DNA from: Chloroflexota bacterium | GTDB lineage: Bacteria > Patescibacteriota > Saccharimonadia > Saccharimonadales > Saccharimonadaceae | Direction of reading: 5' to 3' | DNA length: 32,650 nucleotides | NCBI GenBank assembly: GCA_004145215.1 | Contig: SEAL01000004.1 | Coordinates: 1-32,650 of the forward strand | In this document: positions 1 through 9,402 of the stretch, piece by piece | Layout: each line of letters starts with the position of its first letter | Numbering within the stretch: position 1 is the stretch's first letter | Notes under the pieces: generated by a model | Databases searched by the model: none | Told to the model about the DNA's origin: nothing | The model's input: the letters and a program-made list of their open reading frames with translations, nothing else | Made by a program: the position numbers and the translations under genes

Positions 1-846
1 CACGTTTCGGGTAGTGGCGTCACCGACACAACTGGGCTAACTCCTGCCGAAGAGGCTGACTTAGATCAAGCATTAATTGACACCTACGCCCGCGCCGGGA
101 TCACTAGCGATCCACTAACACATAGTTCACTTCCACCAACGATGATGGACCTATACGACACGCTCGTGCACATGGAAGGCAGTGGCCCATCACTGGCACA
201 GCGTCTGCGTAAATATACGACCGGAACATTCGCTGGTATATTCAGCCAACAATCGAACATTGATATCAATAACCAAATGGTGATTTTCAACATCCGTGAC
301 CTCGAAGACGAGCTGCGTCCTGTCGCGATGTACATCGTCCTGTCGCACATTTGGAACGTTACACGATCGCACCTAAAAAAGCGCATGCTGATTGTGGACG
401 AGGCCTGGCAGTTGATGAAGTATGAAGATTCAGCGAATTTCCTGTTTAGCCTAGCGAAACGTGCTCGTAAATATTACCTAGGCGTCACGACAATCAGTCA
501 GGACGTTGAAGACTTTATGGCCAGCAAAATGGGCCGTGCAATCGTCGCCAACAGCTCGATGCAGTTATTATTAAAGCAATCTCCGAGTGCAGTAGATGTA
601 TTATCGGACGTATTCAAATTAACCGACGAAGAGCGCAAACGCCTCGCTAACTTCCCGGTAGGGCAGGGACTATTTTTCGCCGGATCAAATCACGTCCACG
701 TTCAGGTCGTTGCATCACGAACCGAACATCAGTTAGTCACGACGAACCCTGTTCAGCAGATGCAAGAAGAAGAACAAAAGCGTCTGCAGGAAATTGCACG
801 ACAACGCGCAGCACAAGAAGCCGCCGCCCAGCAAATGCAACTGTAG
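1..846 (+). CDS. virB4: VirB4/TraC-like type IV secretion ATPase, C-terminal part (5' end outside window)
   Basis: The frame is open from base 1, so the ATG at 142 is internal and the gene starts upstream of the window. The visible 281 residues are the C-terminal part of a VirB4/TraC-type ATPase, which energises substrate or pilin movement at the inner face of the membrane in conjugation-like machines. A Walker B strand is seen as RMLIVDEAWQLM near visible residue 130, followed by the family block with GVTTISQDVEDF and LTDEERKRLANFPVGQGLFF. Walker A must lie upstream. The tail is a charged, Gln/Ala-rich helix ending at the stop. The next gene starts 33 nt downstream on the same strand and encodes a wall-hydrolase membrane protein, consistent with one secretion operon. 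Family assignment is strong; the substrate is unknown. Confidence 0.88.
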   Translation, partial: HVSGSGVTDTTGLTPAEEADLDQALIDTYARAGITSDPLTHSSLPPTMMDLYDTLVHMEGSGPSLAQRLRKYTTGTFAGIFSQQSNIDINNQMVIFNIRDLEDELRPVAMYIVLSHIWNVTRSHLKKRMLIVDEAWQLMKYEDSANFLFSLAKRARKYYLGVTTISQDVEDFMASKMGRAIVANSSMQLLLKQSPSAVDVLSDVFKLTDEERKRLANFPVGQGLFFAGSNHVHVQVVASRTEHQLVTTNPVQQMQEEEQKRLQEIARQRAAQEAAAQQMQL

Positions 847-879
847 TGAGAATTTAGAAAAACGAAACACTAAAGAAAC

Positions 880-3870
880 ATGCCTAACCTAAAAGAATTA
901 TTGGAGCGAGAGAACCAAGCGGGAAATCAAGAGGATGGCCAGTTTAACGGTGCCCCAGGTAGGCAGAAAAATCAAGCATTCGACGACATCGCCCGCAACA
1001 CCGAACAAGAAGATTTCAATGATATCATGGACCGAAATCTTGATCATGACAGCCCACTCCGTACAGATTCACATGGCGATACGGTACAAAGAAACTATAA
1101 CGCCGACGATTCCAGCGAGAATATTGATGATGTAAAATCACAAGAAGAATCGAGCTTATTCAAAGGCAATGGGCAAGATACTTCTAATAGCTCGGGCGGT
1201 TTTGGCGGTAAGTTAAAAGGGTTTGTTAAAAAGAAAGGGCCAACTGCAGGTATCGTTGGCTTACTTCTAGGCGGCATGGCAGGGTTCACATTACTACTTT
1301 CACCAGCAGCACTACTTGTCGCTATTGAAAAAGCCGTCACGAACGATGGCTCTGACTCGTCGAGGACCAACGGTGTTATGCGAAGAGCATACATTGGCAA
1401 TGTTCTGAGTAGTACCAAGGACGACAAGCCTTGTGAAGGTTCAAAGGTAAAATGCAAGTTCAAGAGCATCGGGGACAAACAGCTTGATAATTGGAAGAAG
1501 TTGGGATTCAACATAGAATCCACCAAAGATACAAAAAACGGCAGAAACAAAGTTACAAAGATTACATTTCCTGATGGCAAAGAGGTAAATAACGGAAAAG
1601 AATACCACGGCCACATAGACAAGAATGTGAACGCAAACCGAAGTTCAAACCGCGTACTAAATTTGCGGTCTTTTGCATTTATGGATGCGAAGTTTAACAG
1701 TGTGCTAAAAAAGTTTAATATTTCAAAAGGTAACATCCTGAAATCTTCCAATAGTCGCGATAAAGCAGAACGTAAAGCTGCAATTGATAAATCCTTTAAC
1801 GAGAATGTGGGCGCTGGTGAAGACAAGCAGGGTGGAATAACTAAAGTACGGGCAGCACTCGATAAAGCAAAGAAGACACCAGGTCTTCAGCGAGGTGTTA
1901 AAAGTATTGGCCCTACTAGCTCGGCCATCGCAATTGCATGTACCGCATACAATACCGTACGTGTAACGAATGCGCTTGTAAAAGCCGAGCTGATATACCA
2001 GCTGATTGCTTTTGCTTATCCTTTTGTACAAGCCGCCTCCCAAATTCAAGATCAAGGAAATATTGAACCTGAAGTTACTGAAAATATTGGTGACCGGTTG
2101 ACATGGTATGACAAAAAACGAACCAACGACGATGGCACTCCAAATGAAAAATTTGGTTTAACAGCAACAGATTCTCAGGGTCTTCAAACCGCATTAAGCG
2201 GAGACTACAGTGCTTTGACAGATTTTGCAAAAACATATACTACAGGATCAAGTCTTTACGCAATCGCAGGATCACAAGTTATCAGAAATATACAGGACAC
2301 ATTAGGTAAGGATAATATCCGGTCTGTTTGTATAGGCAACAGCTACGTAGGACTAGCATCGAGTGCGACATGTCTCGCAGGTCCATGGGCTGCAGCTCTG
2401 TGCGTAGGTTTATTGGCGCTAGTGTGGACTGCAGGACCTTACGTTATCGATGCGATCATCGACAAGTTATCCGACCCCGCGATGAAAGCAATCGCTAACG
2501 CAAATCTTACTTCGGACCTCAAAGGAGTGGATGCAGGAAATGCATTAGCTGCAGGTATCGGCTTGATGCTCTCCTATAATAGTCTTGGATCTGGCAATCG
2601 TCCTGTTAAAGATAAAGATAATGGTGGAGTTAATCAAGTTAAGCAGTTTATTACTGCCACAGACCCAGAGTACAATCGCCAAGTCGAACTTGCCAAGTAC
2701 GAAGCAAAAGATACTCCATTCGATATGTACAATCAATACTCCTTCGCAGGAAGACTTGCCGTCGCTATGAATCCATACAATTCAGGGGCGAGAGCAGGCT
2801 TTGATAAAGCAGCTAATATGCTTGCCGTGCTAACCACTCCGCTATCAATGCTATCAACAACCGCCAGCGCGTTACATAGTCAGCCATCTATGATGACTGC
2901 AAACGACAAGACATTAGAAGGTAGAATGAATAACTGTGGAGATGTTGATATGGCCGATACCGGTCTAGGCTGCGACTGGTCTGGTCGCCTGATTGGATTT
3001 TCATCGCCGAACTTTTTAACAATGGCCTCGAATCAAGCAACCGAGGATGTAGCTGAAATAGATAGCGTAACTGACAGGTTAATTGCCGCAAAAGACATTG
3101 ATGATGACGGAAAGCCTGTAAAGATGGACGAAGACATCGATGATATGAGCGAATACGCAAAATACCGTAAATTCTGCACCGAACAAAGGACTGATTATGT
3201 CGGTACATCATCCATCCCAATTGAAGAGGGTAGCGAAGCAGATCAGGATTGGTACGATGGAAAAGCGTGCGCATACGGAAACGCTGAAGTCTCCGAATCA
3301 AGGTTAGACGACTTCGCATTCTACTTTAACTGGTGCGAACGGCAATTTCCTGCCGCTGAAGGACTTTCGACAACAGATTGTTGGAGCGACTCTGCTACGC
3401 CGAGCGCACCAACCGGCAATGCTGGCGGCTCGATTCCTGCGAATGGCCCATGGGGGTGTCCGGTAAATATTAACGCTGGCGGCGTCATGACGCAGGCTCA
3501 GCATGATATCGGCAATGGGACAGCATCAGGTGTTGATTATGGATATGGCGGCAACCCTATAGGACCACCGGCCGGAATTTATGCAGTACGCGATGGCACC
3601 GTCGTCGAGGCGGGTCCAGCTAGTGGTTACGGTAACTGGGTTATGATTCAACATGAAGAGAACGGGCAGCCTATCTATAGTTATTATGGTCACATGCAAT
3701 CGCAACACATTTATGTGAAGGTTGGAGATTCAGTCAAGATTGGGCAACACATAGCCGATCAGGGAAGCGAAGGGTATAGTTCGGGTCCTCATGTCCATGT
3801 TGGGTTAAAGATGAGCTCTGGCCCGACAGCACAGGACTATGAAACAAGGTTCATGGCGGCATGTCAATAA
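880..3870 (+). CDS. Large membrane protein with C-terminal M23 (LytM)-like domain, module copy 1
   Basis: The 996-residue protein has, in order, a hydrophilic low-complexity N-terminus (about 1-115), a hydrophobic segment (about 124-148), a charged region, further hydrophobic stretches (about 345-390 and 485-530), and an M23 domain at about 875-985. The layout suggests a VirB6-like or channel protein carrying a peptidoglycan endopeptidase outside the membrane, as known for type IV secretion systems. In the M23 domain the HxH pair (HVHVGL) and the YGHM strand are visible, but the usual HxxxD zinc motif reads ASGVD: the first histidine is alanine. It may therefore bind wall rather than cut it. 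No strong Shine-Dalgarno precedes the ATG. The stop overlaps the start of the next gene by 10 nt. It is a diverged paralogue of the gene at 6835. Confidence 0.85.
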   Translation: MPNLKELLERENQAGNQEDGQFNGAPGRQKNQAFDDIARNTEQEDFNDIMDRNLDHDSPLRTDSHGDTVQRNYNADDSSENIDDVKSQEESSLFKGNGQDTSNSSGGFGGKLKGFVKKKGPTAGIVGLLLGGMAGFTLLLSPAALLVAIEKAVTNDGSDSSRTNGVMRRAYIGNVLSSTKDDKPCEGSKVKCKFKSIGDKQLDNWKKLGFNIESTKDTKNGRNKVTKITFPDGKEVNNGKEYHGHIDKNVNANRSSNRVLNLRSFAFMDAKFNSVLKKFNISKGNILKSSNSRDKAERKAAIDKSFNENVGAGEDKQGGITKVRAALDKAKKTPGLQRGVKSIGPTSSAIAIACTAYNTVRVTNALVKAELIYQLIAFAYPFVQAASQIQDQGNIEPEVTENIGDRLTWYDKKRTNDDGTPNEKFGLTATDSQGLQTALSGDYSALTDFAKTYTTGSSLYAIAGSQVIRNIQDTLGKDNIRSVCIGNSYVGLASSATCLAGPWAAALCVGLLALVWTAGPYVIDAIIDKLSDPAMKAIANANLTSDLKGVDAGNALAAGIGLMLSYNSLGSGNRPVKDKDNGGVNQVKQFITATDPEYNRQVELAKYEAKDTPFDMYNQYSFAGRLAVAMNPYNSGARAGFDKAANMLAVLTTPLSMLSTTASALHSQPSMMTANDKTLEGRMNNCGDVDMADTGLGCDWSGRLIGFSSPNFLTMASNQATEDVAEIDSVTDRLIAAKDIDDDGKPVKMDEDIDDMSEYAKYRKFCTEQRTDYVGTSSIPIEEGSEADQDWYDGKACAYGNAEVSESRLDDFAFYFNWCERQFPAAEGLSTTDCWSDSATPSAPTGNAGGSIPANGPWGCPVNINAGGVMTQAQHDIGNGTASGVDYGYGGNPIGPPAGIYAVRDGTVVEAGPASGYGNWVMIQHEENGQPIYSYYGHMQSQHIYVKVGDSVKIGQHIADQGSEGYSSGPHVHVGLKMSSGPTAQDYETRFMAACQ

Positions 3871-5159
3871 TATTTCGAACAGGTTGGCAGTTACGTCATA
3901 GGCTATTTTATGCAAGTAGCGTAGTACTCATGCTTTTTTCACTTGTCAGTCCGGTTCAAGCGAGAGACTTACTTTTCCGCGCTAATAACGACGTACTTTA
4001 TTCGGACGACTGTGCACCATCAACCTCGGGATCTGCGACACCAAATGCGCCAGGTACTCCAGGAACACCAACAGGTACTTTCACCGGGGGCGGTGATTGC
4101 GGAGATCAAGGTTATGGATCTGGTGCGCGTAATTCTCAAGCAAATAAAGATACGATCTGGAAGTATTTCAAGGATAAAGGTATGTCCGACACTGAAGTAG
4201 CTGGTATCATGGGGAATATTCAAACTGAATCCGCTTTCATGCCAGATGCAGTTAACTCTATCAACTGCAAGGGAATTGTACAGTGGTGTTTTGGTAGGGC
4301 TGATGCAATGGTTGCAAAAGCAGCGGAACAGAATAAAGACTGGCGTTGTCTGCAATTTCAATTGGACTACATTTGGTATGAGATAAACGACACGGCAGAA
4401 AAGCAAGTGCGGGACCCACTAAGTAAGGCTTCTACACCTGAAGAGGCGGCAATGGTATTTGCACGAGTTTTCGAACGGCCTGGTGAAAGCGAATATGCCA
4501 CCCGAGACACGAATGGGCGTGCTGTGTTTGATGAATACGGCGGAACCCCTGGTGGAGGTTCGACAAGTAGCCCTGCCGCAACTCAAACAGGCGACACAAG
4601 TAGTAGTAAGTCGTCAGACTGTCTAGATGCCGCTGCAGGCACTGCGGAATCTAGCCCAAAGGGCAGTCTCGCTGACGGTGAATGTTCTGCACTCATCGAA
4701 CGTATTAAGCAATTAAAGGCAGAGGGCAAACTCGTCCTAATGAATGAAGCTCCTGAAATGGAAGATATTGAAAATTGTGGGAATGTCGTCACATGTCCGA
4801 GCTCGGACCATATTGGCATCGAAAAGCGTACGGCTCAAGTATTAATATCACTCGCTGAGCAAAGTGGCCAAGTTGTTAAGGTTTATGCGCTCAATAAAGA
4901 CCACTTCTGTGACGCGGGCGAGCACGGAAAGGGCCTCGGTATAGACATACCTTACAACGCCGGGACGGCCGAGGGTAATGCAATATATAAATATCTATAC
5001 GACAATGCAGGAACGCTAGGCGTTCATAAGTTGATTTACAATCCAACGCCACAGGGGTATGAATGTATGTACGCAGGTGCGCCAGCTGACTGTCGAGAAG
5101 TTTACGCCGATGCGCTTTCTGCCCACCAAGATCACATCCATGTGTCATTATATCCATAG
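3861..5159 (+). CDS. Secreted phage-tail-type lysozyme with C-terminal M15-like peptidase domain, module copy 1
   Basis: The 432-residue protein begins with a signal peptide (basic n-region, hydrophobic core, VQA before ARD, about residue 35). A Thr/Gly/Pro-rich linker leads to a phage tail lysozyme domain (about 93-230) with the pattern IMGNIQTESAF, then GIVQWCFGR. After a second linker comes a domain at about 273-430 with HGKGLGID (H-x6-D) and a final HIHVSL, which fits the zinc site of M15 D-Ala-D-Ala carboxypeptidase-like enzymes. Predicted role: cutting glycan strands and peptide stems to open the wall for the secretion apparatus. The start overlaps the previous stop by 10 nt, suggesting translational coupling. 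The second domain differs from that of the paralogue at 9402. The lysozyme call is firm; the M15 call rests on motif spacing only. Confidence 0.85.
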   Translation: MSIIFRTGWQLRHRLFYASSVVLMLFSLVSPVQARDLLFRANNDVLYSDDCAPSTSGSATPNAPGTPGTPTGTFTGGGDCGDQGYGSGARNSQANKDTIWKYFKDKGMSDTEVAGIMGNIQTESAFMPDAVNSINCKGIVQWCFGRADAMVAKAAEQNKDWRCLQFQLDYIWYEINDTAEKQVRDPLSKASTPEEAAMVFARVFERPGESEYATRDTNGRAVFDEYGGTPGGGSTSSPAATQTGDTSSSKSSDCLDAAAGTAESSPKGSLADGECSALIERIKQLKAEGKLVLMNEAPEMEDIENCGNVVTCPSSDHIGIEKRTAQVLISLAEQSGQVVKVYALNKDHFCDAGEHGKGLGIDIPYNAGTAEGNAIYKYLYDNAGTLGVHKLIYNPTPQGYECMYAGAPADCREVYADALSAHQDHIHVSLYP

Positions 5160-5168
5160 GAGAAAACG

Positions 5169-6761
5169 ATGAATTTATTAAAAAAGATAACCGACCTTTT
5201 AAAGCTACCGATACACGTATGGGTACGCATTGCAGTCCTCGTCCTAGTAGTCTGGGGGATATACTATATTACTTCAACTTTTACTCTTGTAAGTATTATC
5301 ATCCAAGACTCGACAAATAATCCAGGTGAGGCAGAGATAATTTCTGAGCGTAAATCCATAGACGCTAAGGCGTATACCCCTCTAAAAGTTGGGCCGATTT
5401 CAATAGCATATCGAGACACAGTTACCGTGCGTGCCGTCAGTGGATATGCACAAACCAGTAAACAGGTTGATGGATTACCATTTCTTTGGTCTGGGACACT
5501 ACAAATCGACATCAAACAAGATATGAATGCGGATAAAGTCGGAACCGATTCGCGAGATTGCTCACTTTATAACATATCAGACGACACTCCTGTATCAGTA
5601 GACTGCATCAACAATACCATTAACCGATATGCCTACACATATACATTAAATCAATCAACGAAACAATGGTTCAATCAAGGTAAAAGGCTTCCGAGATTAT
5701 CGTCGATCGAGCAATTCAACGATGGCATGATAGGTGTCAAACAGGACAGATCTCTTGAAACGACAGCTGATGACTCAGCGGAAAGACAGATCTTCATCAG
5801 TGGCTTCAACAGTGAGCCACAGAGCTTTCCTGCTCCAGGTGACGTGCTCGCCAGCGTCGTTCGTTTTGGTCGAATTGCCACAGATCCAACCAGAGAATCA
5901 CCGCGTTTCATATATAGTTCAATTGATGGTTATATTTATATCGGCACAAAAACAAATGATACTATAACTTACCAAAAAGTAGAGAGACCAAAGAATTATA
6001 GCCAGCGTGATGCGACACTATGTGCGCTCGAGGGCGAGAAAGCCTATTGCTATCAGGGCGAATCTAACCTAAGCGTCTTACCACACGAAGGTGATGAACA
6101 TAGCGAACCGACAGCAAAAACCGGTTTACTAAGGGAGATTGATTTTTCAACACCAACACCGAAAGTAATAGACTACACTACTCGCGCAGGTCTAATGTTG
6201 AACGCTATCGCCACAAAAAATAACACCATAGTGGGGCTCGGTGACGATAAAAATCTCTATACACTTGAGAAAAGGGATTCATCCATAAAAGACGGTATAT
6301 TTGCTAAAAATATTATTTCGATAGCAACAAGTAACGAAATTCTCTACAGCACTGATCGAAGCGTATTCTCGCTCGTCGATACAAAAACATCACAAGCTGT
6401 CTTCACTTCAAAGAGACTATCAATTAAATCTATTTCATCTTATTTAGGAAATACTACAATTAAAGCCTCGATCGATGGCGCAGGTACGAATCTTCATACT
6501 TACAAACTCACGAATGAGCTCAACGAAACCGCAGGATCTCGCCTGATTGACATACTCCCTCTCGATTTTAGAGACTCTGTCAACATAAGTAATATGAACT
6601 TAGTGAAAGATTCACTCTACATCCGCGTCATGATACCGGTTAGTCGGAAGGGTGATGGAATCGACACCGAGATGCTTGAAAATACAAAAAACTCAGTACG
6701 TACAGAGTTGTCTAAAGCAGGTGTGGATGTCAATTCATTAGATTTGCATTTCTCTTACTAA
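5169..6761 (+). CDS. Single-pass membrane protein, PEGA-like ends with a large inserted extracytoplasmic region
   Basis: The 530-residue protein has one clear membrane segment at about residues 18-38, with the rest predicted outside. A GGAG Shine-Dalgarno at 5158-5161 supports the ATG. Residues about 45-105 look like a degenerate PEGA domain (beta-rich, ending in a turn after YAQTSKQ). The last 22 residues resemble the end of the 212-residue protein at 10742: both have a short helix, Gly, then an acidic turn and a final F-x-x-Y strand. The middle, about 130-480, is beta-rich with repeated short strands and could be a propeller-like fold; I recognise no family there. It is third in module copy 1. 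Most likely a wall- or channel-associated assembly factor; no enzymatic motif is seen. Confidence 0.72.
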   Translation: MNLLKKITDLLKLPIHVWVRIAVLVLVVWGIYYITSTFTLVSIIIQDSTNNPGEAEIISERKSIDAKAYTPLKVGPISIAYRDTVTVRAVSGYAQTSKQVDGLPFLWSGTLQIDIKQDMNADKVGTDSRDCSLYNISDDTPVSVDCINNTINRYAYTYTLNQSTKQWFNQGKRLPRLSSIEQFNDGMIGVKQDRSLETTADDSAERQIFISGFNSEPQSFPAPGDVLASVVRFGRIATDPTRESPRFIYSSIDGYIYIGTKTNDTITYQKVERPKNYSQRDATLCALEGEKAYCYQGESNLSVLPHEGDEHSEPTAKTGLLREIDFSTPTPKVIDYTTRAGLMLNAIATKNNTIVGLGDDKNLYTLEKRDSSIKDGIFAKNIISIATSNEILYSTDRSVFSLVDTKTSQAVFTSKRLSIKSISSYLGNTTIKASIDGAGTNLHTYKLTNELNETAGSRLIDILPLDFRDSVNISNMNLVKDSLYIRVMIPVSRKGDGIDTEMLENTKNSVRTELSKAGVDVNSLDLHFSY

Positions 6762-6827
6762 CATCCCTCAATACTCTGTACATATTATCAATTTTGTGGT
6801 AATATAGTTTCCGTATAGAGAGCTCTT

Positions 6828-6940
6828 ATGGAAGATGGTGAATTTCGAAATCGTAGCAAATATGATGACCCGAATAATAATGGGTTTGACGTTCGACACC
6901 AAGAGCAAAATCCTCAACCAATCCCCAGACAAAAAAGGAT
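6828..6940 (+). other. Likely true N-terminus of the next gene, out of frame through an A6 run
   Basis: An ATG at 6828 with GAGAG 7-12 nt upstream opens a frame encoding a hydrophilic start (MEDGEFRNRSK...) that resembles the stretch QEDGQFNGAPGRQ near the start of the paralogue at 880. This frame runs to a six-A run at 6931-6936. Removing one A would join it in frame to the downstream protein just before its membrane segment. The ATG at 6835 used for the annotated frame has GGAAG directly against it, too close for a working Shine-Dalgarno. Confidence 0.6.
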
Positions 6941-9402
6941 CATTAAAAGGCAAGACATCGCTGATTACTATTATTTTAGTATTGTTTGGCGGGGCGGGCG
7001 TAATGACAATTATGTCTTCGCCGGTGTTTGCGATCGTGCAATTCAAAGAACTCCTTGCAAAAGATTTAAACGACCAGCTGGCCGCGTATGACGCGAGTCA
7101 GGTGACGATGCTGCGCGCAAAACTAAAACAAACGACTCAGGGTTCGTGTGGATTAGTAAAGATAAAATGCAAATTCAATACGATGAGCGAACGACAAGTG
7201 AAGAATCTGGAAGCGAGCGGCCGGTTAAAAATAGACCTCGATAAAACCGTTGGATTCGGCAGTAATCGTGGTCGCGTCAAGAGCATCACGCTACTTGACG
7301 ACAAAGGTTCGCCGACCGCTGTCTATGACACTCCTGAAAAATTCGCAGCCGCCATGCGAGGTACTGGCAGCATTGAACTGCGTTCAGCAATCGCCAGCAG
7401 GCTGAATCCGACCGTTAATAGTATCAATGACCCAAGCGGCAAACGAAGCCTCGCTAAATTGGGCGTGCGACTGAAAAACGTCATCAGCGGTAGCAACAAA
7501 GAAGAACGTCAACGGTCACTGAACAGTGCTGTCGAAAATAAGACTTCACCGAGTGGGCGAACCTTGACACCAATCACAAATGACCGAGGGGAAACGACGG
7601 GGTATACCGATGACACCGGCCGGCAATATACTCCTGATGAAGTAAATAGAACGAATGAATCTGCATCGCGCATAGCATCATCCGCTGGAACGATGAAAGT
7701 CTTGCAGGGAGCTGCGCTCGGCGCAAGCATTGTTGGCGCAATTGACGCATCCTGCACGATCTACAATACATCCCGCGCCGTCAGCGGAAAAACTGCCTAT
7801 GACTCTGCTGGCTATCATTTAGCAGCATATGGTACAACCGCACCACTGAGCGCACGAGACCAACGATTGATGATCGGTGGCGGATTGGTCGGTAAACTCG
7901 ATGTCGTGAATCAGGCTATCGCGACCGTCGTCAACGGCGGTGATCCGGATCCGAAAGAAGTGAGTAAAAAATGCGGTTATGTTCAGAATATATTTATACG
8001 AACAGCCGCAGTAGGCATTGGCATCCTAGCTGGCGCTGGAACGCTAGGCCTTTTCACTGTCGCGTCAGTTGCCGGATCGACCGTTATTTCACTCGCGCTA
8101 CCTCTACTCGAAGCGCGAATGGCCGATATGTTAAAGGGTGAGGTCTACACCGACCTAGAAGGTCAAGACAGTGGCAGTGGTGGATTTGTCGGTACGGCAG
8201 CTATCTATAGTCAAGCAGCTCAGGATCGCGGTATGAAAGCGTTGAGTAGCGAAGAGGCGTTTCAGCAACAACAGATTACTCGCCAAGCCAACGCTCGTAT
8301 GGACGAGGTAGGCTATTACATGGCGCGCTCAACGCCATTTGATATTATGAATCGTTATTCATTCCTGGGATCGATCGCGTACGGCATTACACCAACTGTA
8401 CAACAATCGAAAAGAACGGTTGCAACCGCCGCCATGGGGCTATTTAATAGCTTTTCACTAGCAGCATCAATAGCAAATCCCCATGCGAGCGCCGCAACAT
8501 TATCCCAAGAACGATTCGAGCAATCGAATGACCAAGATTACTTATCTGCTGGTATCGGTGCGGACATGTTTGGTAATGTTCGTTTTGGACTGAGTCGCGA
8601 AGAAATGGAAATGGATCCGTTTGAAAACATTGATTGGCTAGTTAGTACGGGAAATATTGATCCTAACGACGAAAGTGGTGTCGCTATCGATAATGGACAG
8701 CCGTGGAATTACATGAAATACATGGAAACGTGCGTCGCAAAACCGATCGACTACACGTATGCTCCGTGCCGATCCGAAGAAAACGAGCCACTTAATAAAC
8801 ACTTCCGTGTCTTCACTATCCACAAGACAATCGATGAAAATCTAGATGAAGAAAACCAGAATACCCTCGCGCCAGGTGAAATGGGTGCCAATCCGGGTGA
8901 ACGAGGCGAATTAGGTGTCGATGGCTGGGCGTATCCAACCGTACCCGAGAGTATTGTGACGAGCGACTACAAAACGCCACAGCGTCCATCACATCGAGGC
9001 GTCGACATGGCGCTACGATCAAGTGATATTAATGCCGCTATGGGTAAGCCAATTTTTGCCGCACGCGACGGGGACGTCGTCGCAGCCGGGCCAGCTTCTG
9101 GATTTGGAAATTGGATTATTATTCAACACACCGTCAACGGTCGCCGCGTCGATACAGTCTATGGACATATGTACGATGATGGCGTCCTAGTAAAAGTCGG
9201 TCAAAAAGTGACTGCTGGCCAACAAATTGGAAAAATCGGCAGCAACGGGCAAAGTACCGGCGCGCACTTGCACTTTGAAGTTTGGGAAGGTGGTCGACTA
9301 CCCGAAGGGGCGGGGCAAGAAACGAACCCTAATCCAGTACTCGAGGCCGGAAAAGGTAATGCCGGATCACAGCCTGCTGACGATCCGAGGCGGAGAGTAT
9401 AA
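6835..9402 (+). CDS. Large membrane protein with C-terminal M23 (LytM) endopeptidase, module copy 2
   Basis: As framed, 855 residues. A membrane segment lies at about 42-64, followed by a charged region, hydrophobic stretches (about 285-305 and 385-425), and an M23 domain at about 705-830. Here the zinc site is complete: HRGVD (His about 720), YGHM and HLHFE, so this copy should be an active peptidoglycan endopeptidase acting outside the membrane. The N-terminal 35 residues of this frame look unnatural (Met- and Ile-rich, no Shine-Dalgarno). The real start is probably 6828, with a one-base difference in the A6 run at 6931. Shared order and shared short blocks (for example KxKCKFxxM/I) mark it as a paralogue of the gene at 880. 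It overlaps the next gene by one base (TAATG). Confidence 0.87.
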   Translation: MVNFEIVANMMTRIIMGLTFDTKSKILNQSPDKKGSLKGKTSLITIILVLFGGAGVMTIMSSPVFAIVQFKELLAKDLNDQLAAYDASQVTMLRAKLKQTTQGSCGLVKIKCKFNTMSERQVKNLEASGRLKIDLDKTVGFGSNRGRVKSITLLDDKGSPTAVYDTPEKFAAAMRGTGSIELRSAIASRLNPTVNSINDPSGKRSLAKLGVRLKNVISGSNKEERQRSLNSAVENKTSPSGRTLTPITNDRGETTGYTDDTGRQYTPDEVNRTNESASRIASSAGTMKVLQGAALGASIVGAIDASCTIYNTSRAVSGKTAYDSAGYHLAAYGTTAPLSARDQRLMIGGGLVGKLDVVNQAIATVVNGGDPDPKEVSKKCGYVQNIFIRTAAVGIGILAGAGTLGLFTVASVAGSTVISLALPLLEARMADMLKGEVYTDLEGQDSGSGGFVGTAAIYSQAAQDRGMKALSSEEAFQQQQITRQANARMDEVGYYMARSTPFDIMNRYSFLGSIAYGITPTVQQSKRTVATAAMGLFNSFSLAASIANPHASAATLSQERFEQSNDQDYLSAGIGADMFGNVRFGLSREEMEMDPFENIDWLVSTGNIDPNDESGVAIDNGQPWNYMKYMETCVAKPIDYTYAPCRSEENEPLNKHFRVFTIHKTIDENLDEENQNTLAPGEMGANPGERGELGVDGWAYPTVPESIVTSDYKTPQRPSHRGVDMALRSSDINAAMGKPIFAARDGDVVAAGPASGFGNWIIIQHTVNGRRVDTVYGHMYDDGVLVKVGQKVTAGQQIGKIGSNGQSTGAHLHFEVWEGGRLPEGAGQETNPNPVLEAGKGNAGSQPADDPRRRV

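Noticed and set aside
1095-1826. Minus-strand frame of 243 codons inside the gene at 880
   Set aside because: It is a shadow of a well-supported coding region with domain homology and has no signal of its own.
6931-6940. dnaX-like programmed -1 frameshift at the A6 run
   Set aside because: The shift needed is +1 (or one A fewer), not -1, and no downstream stem or upstream Shine-Dalgarno stimulator is evident.
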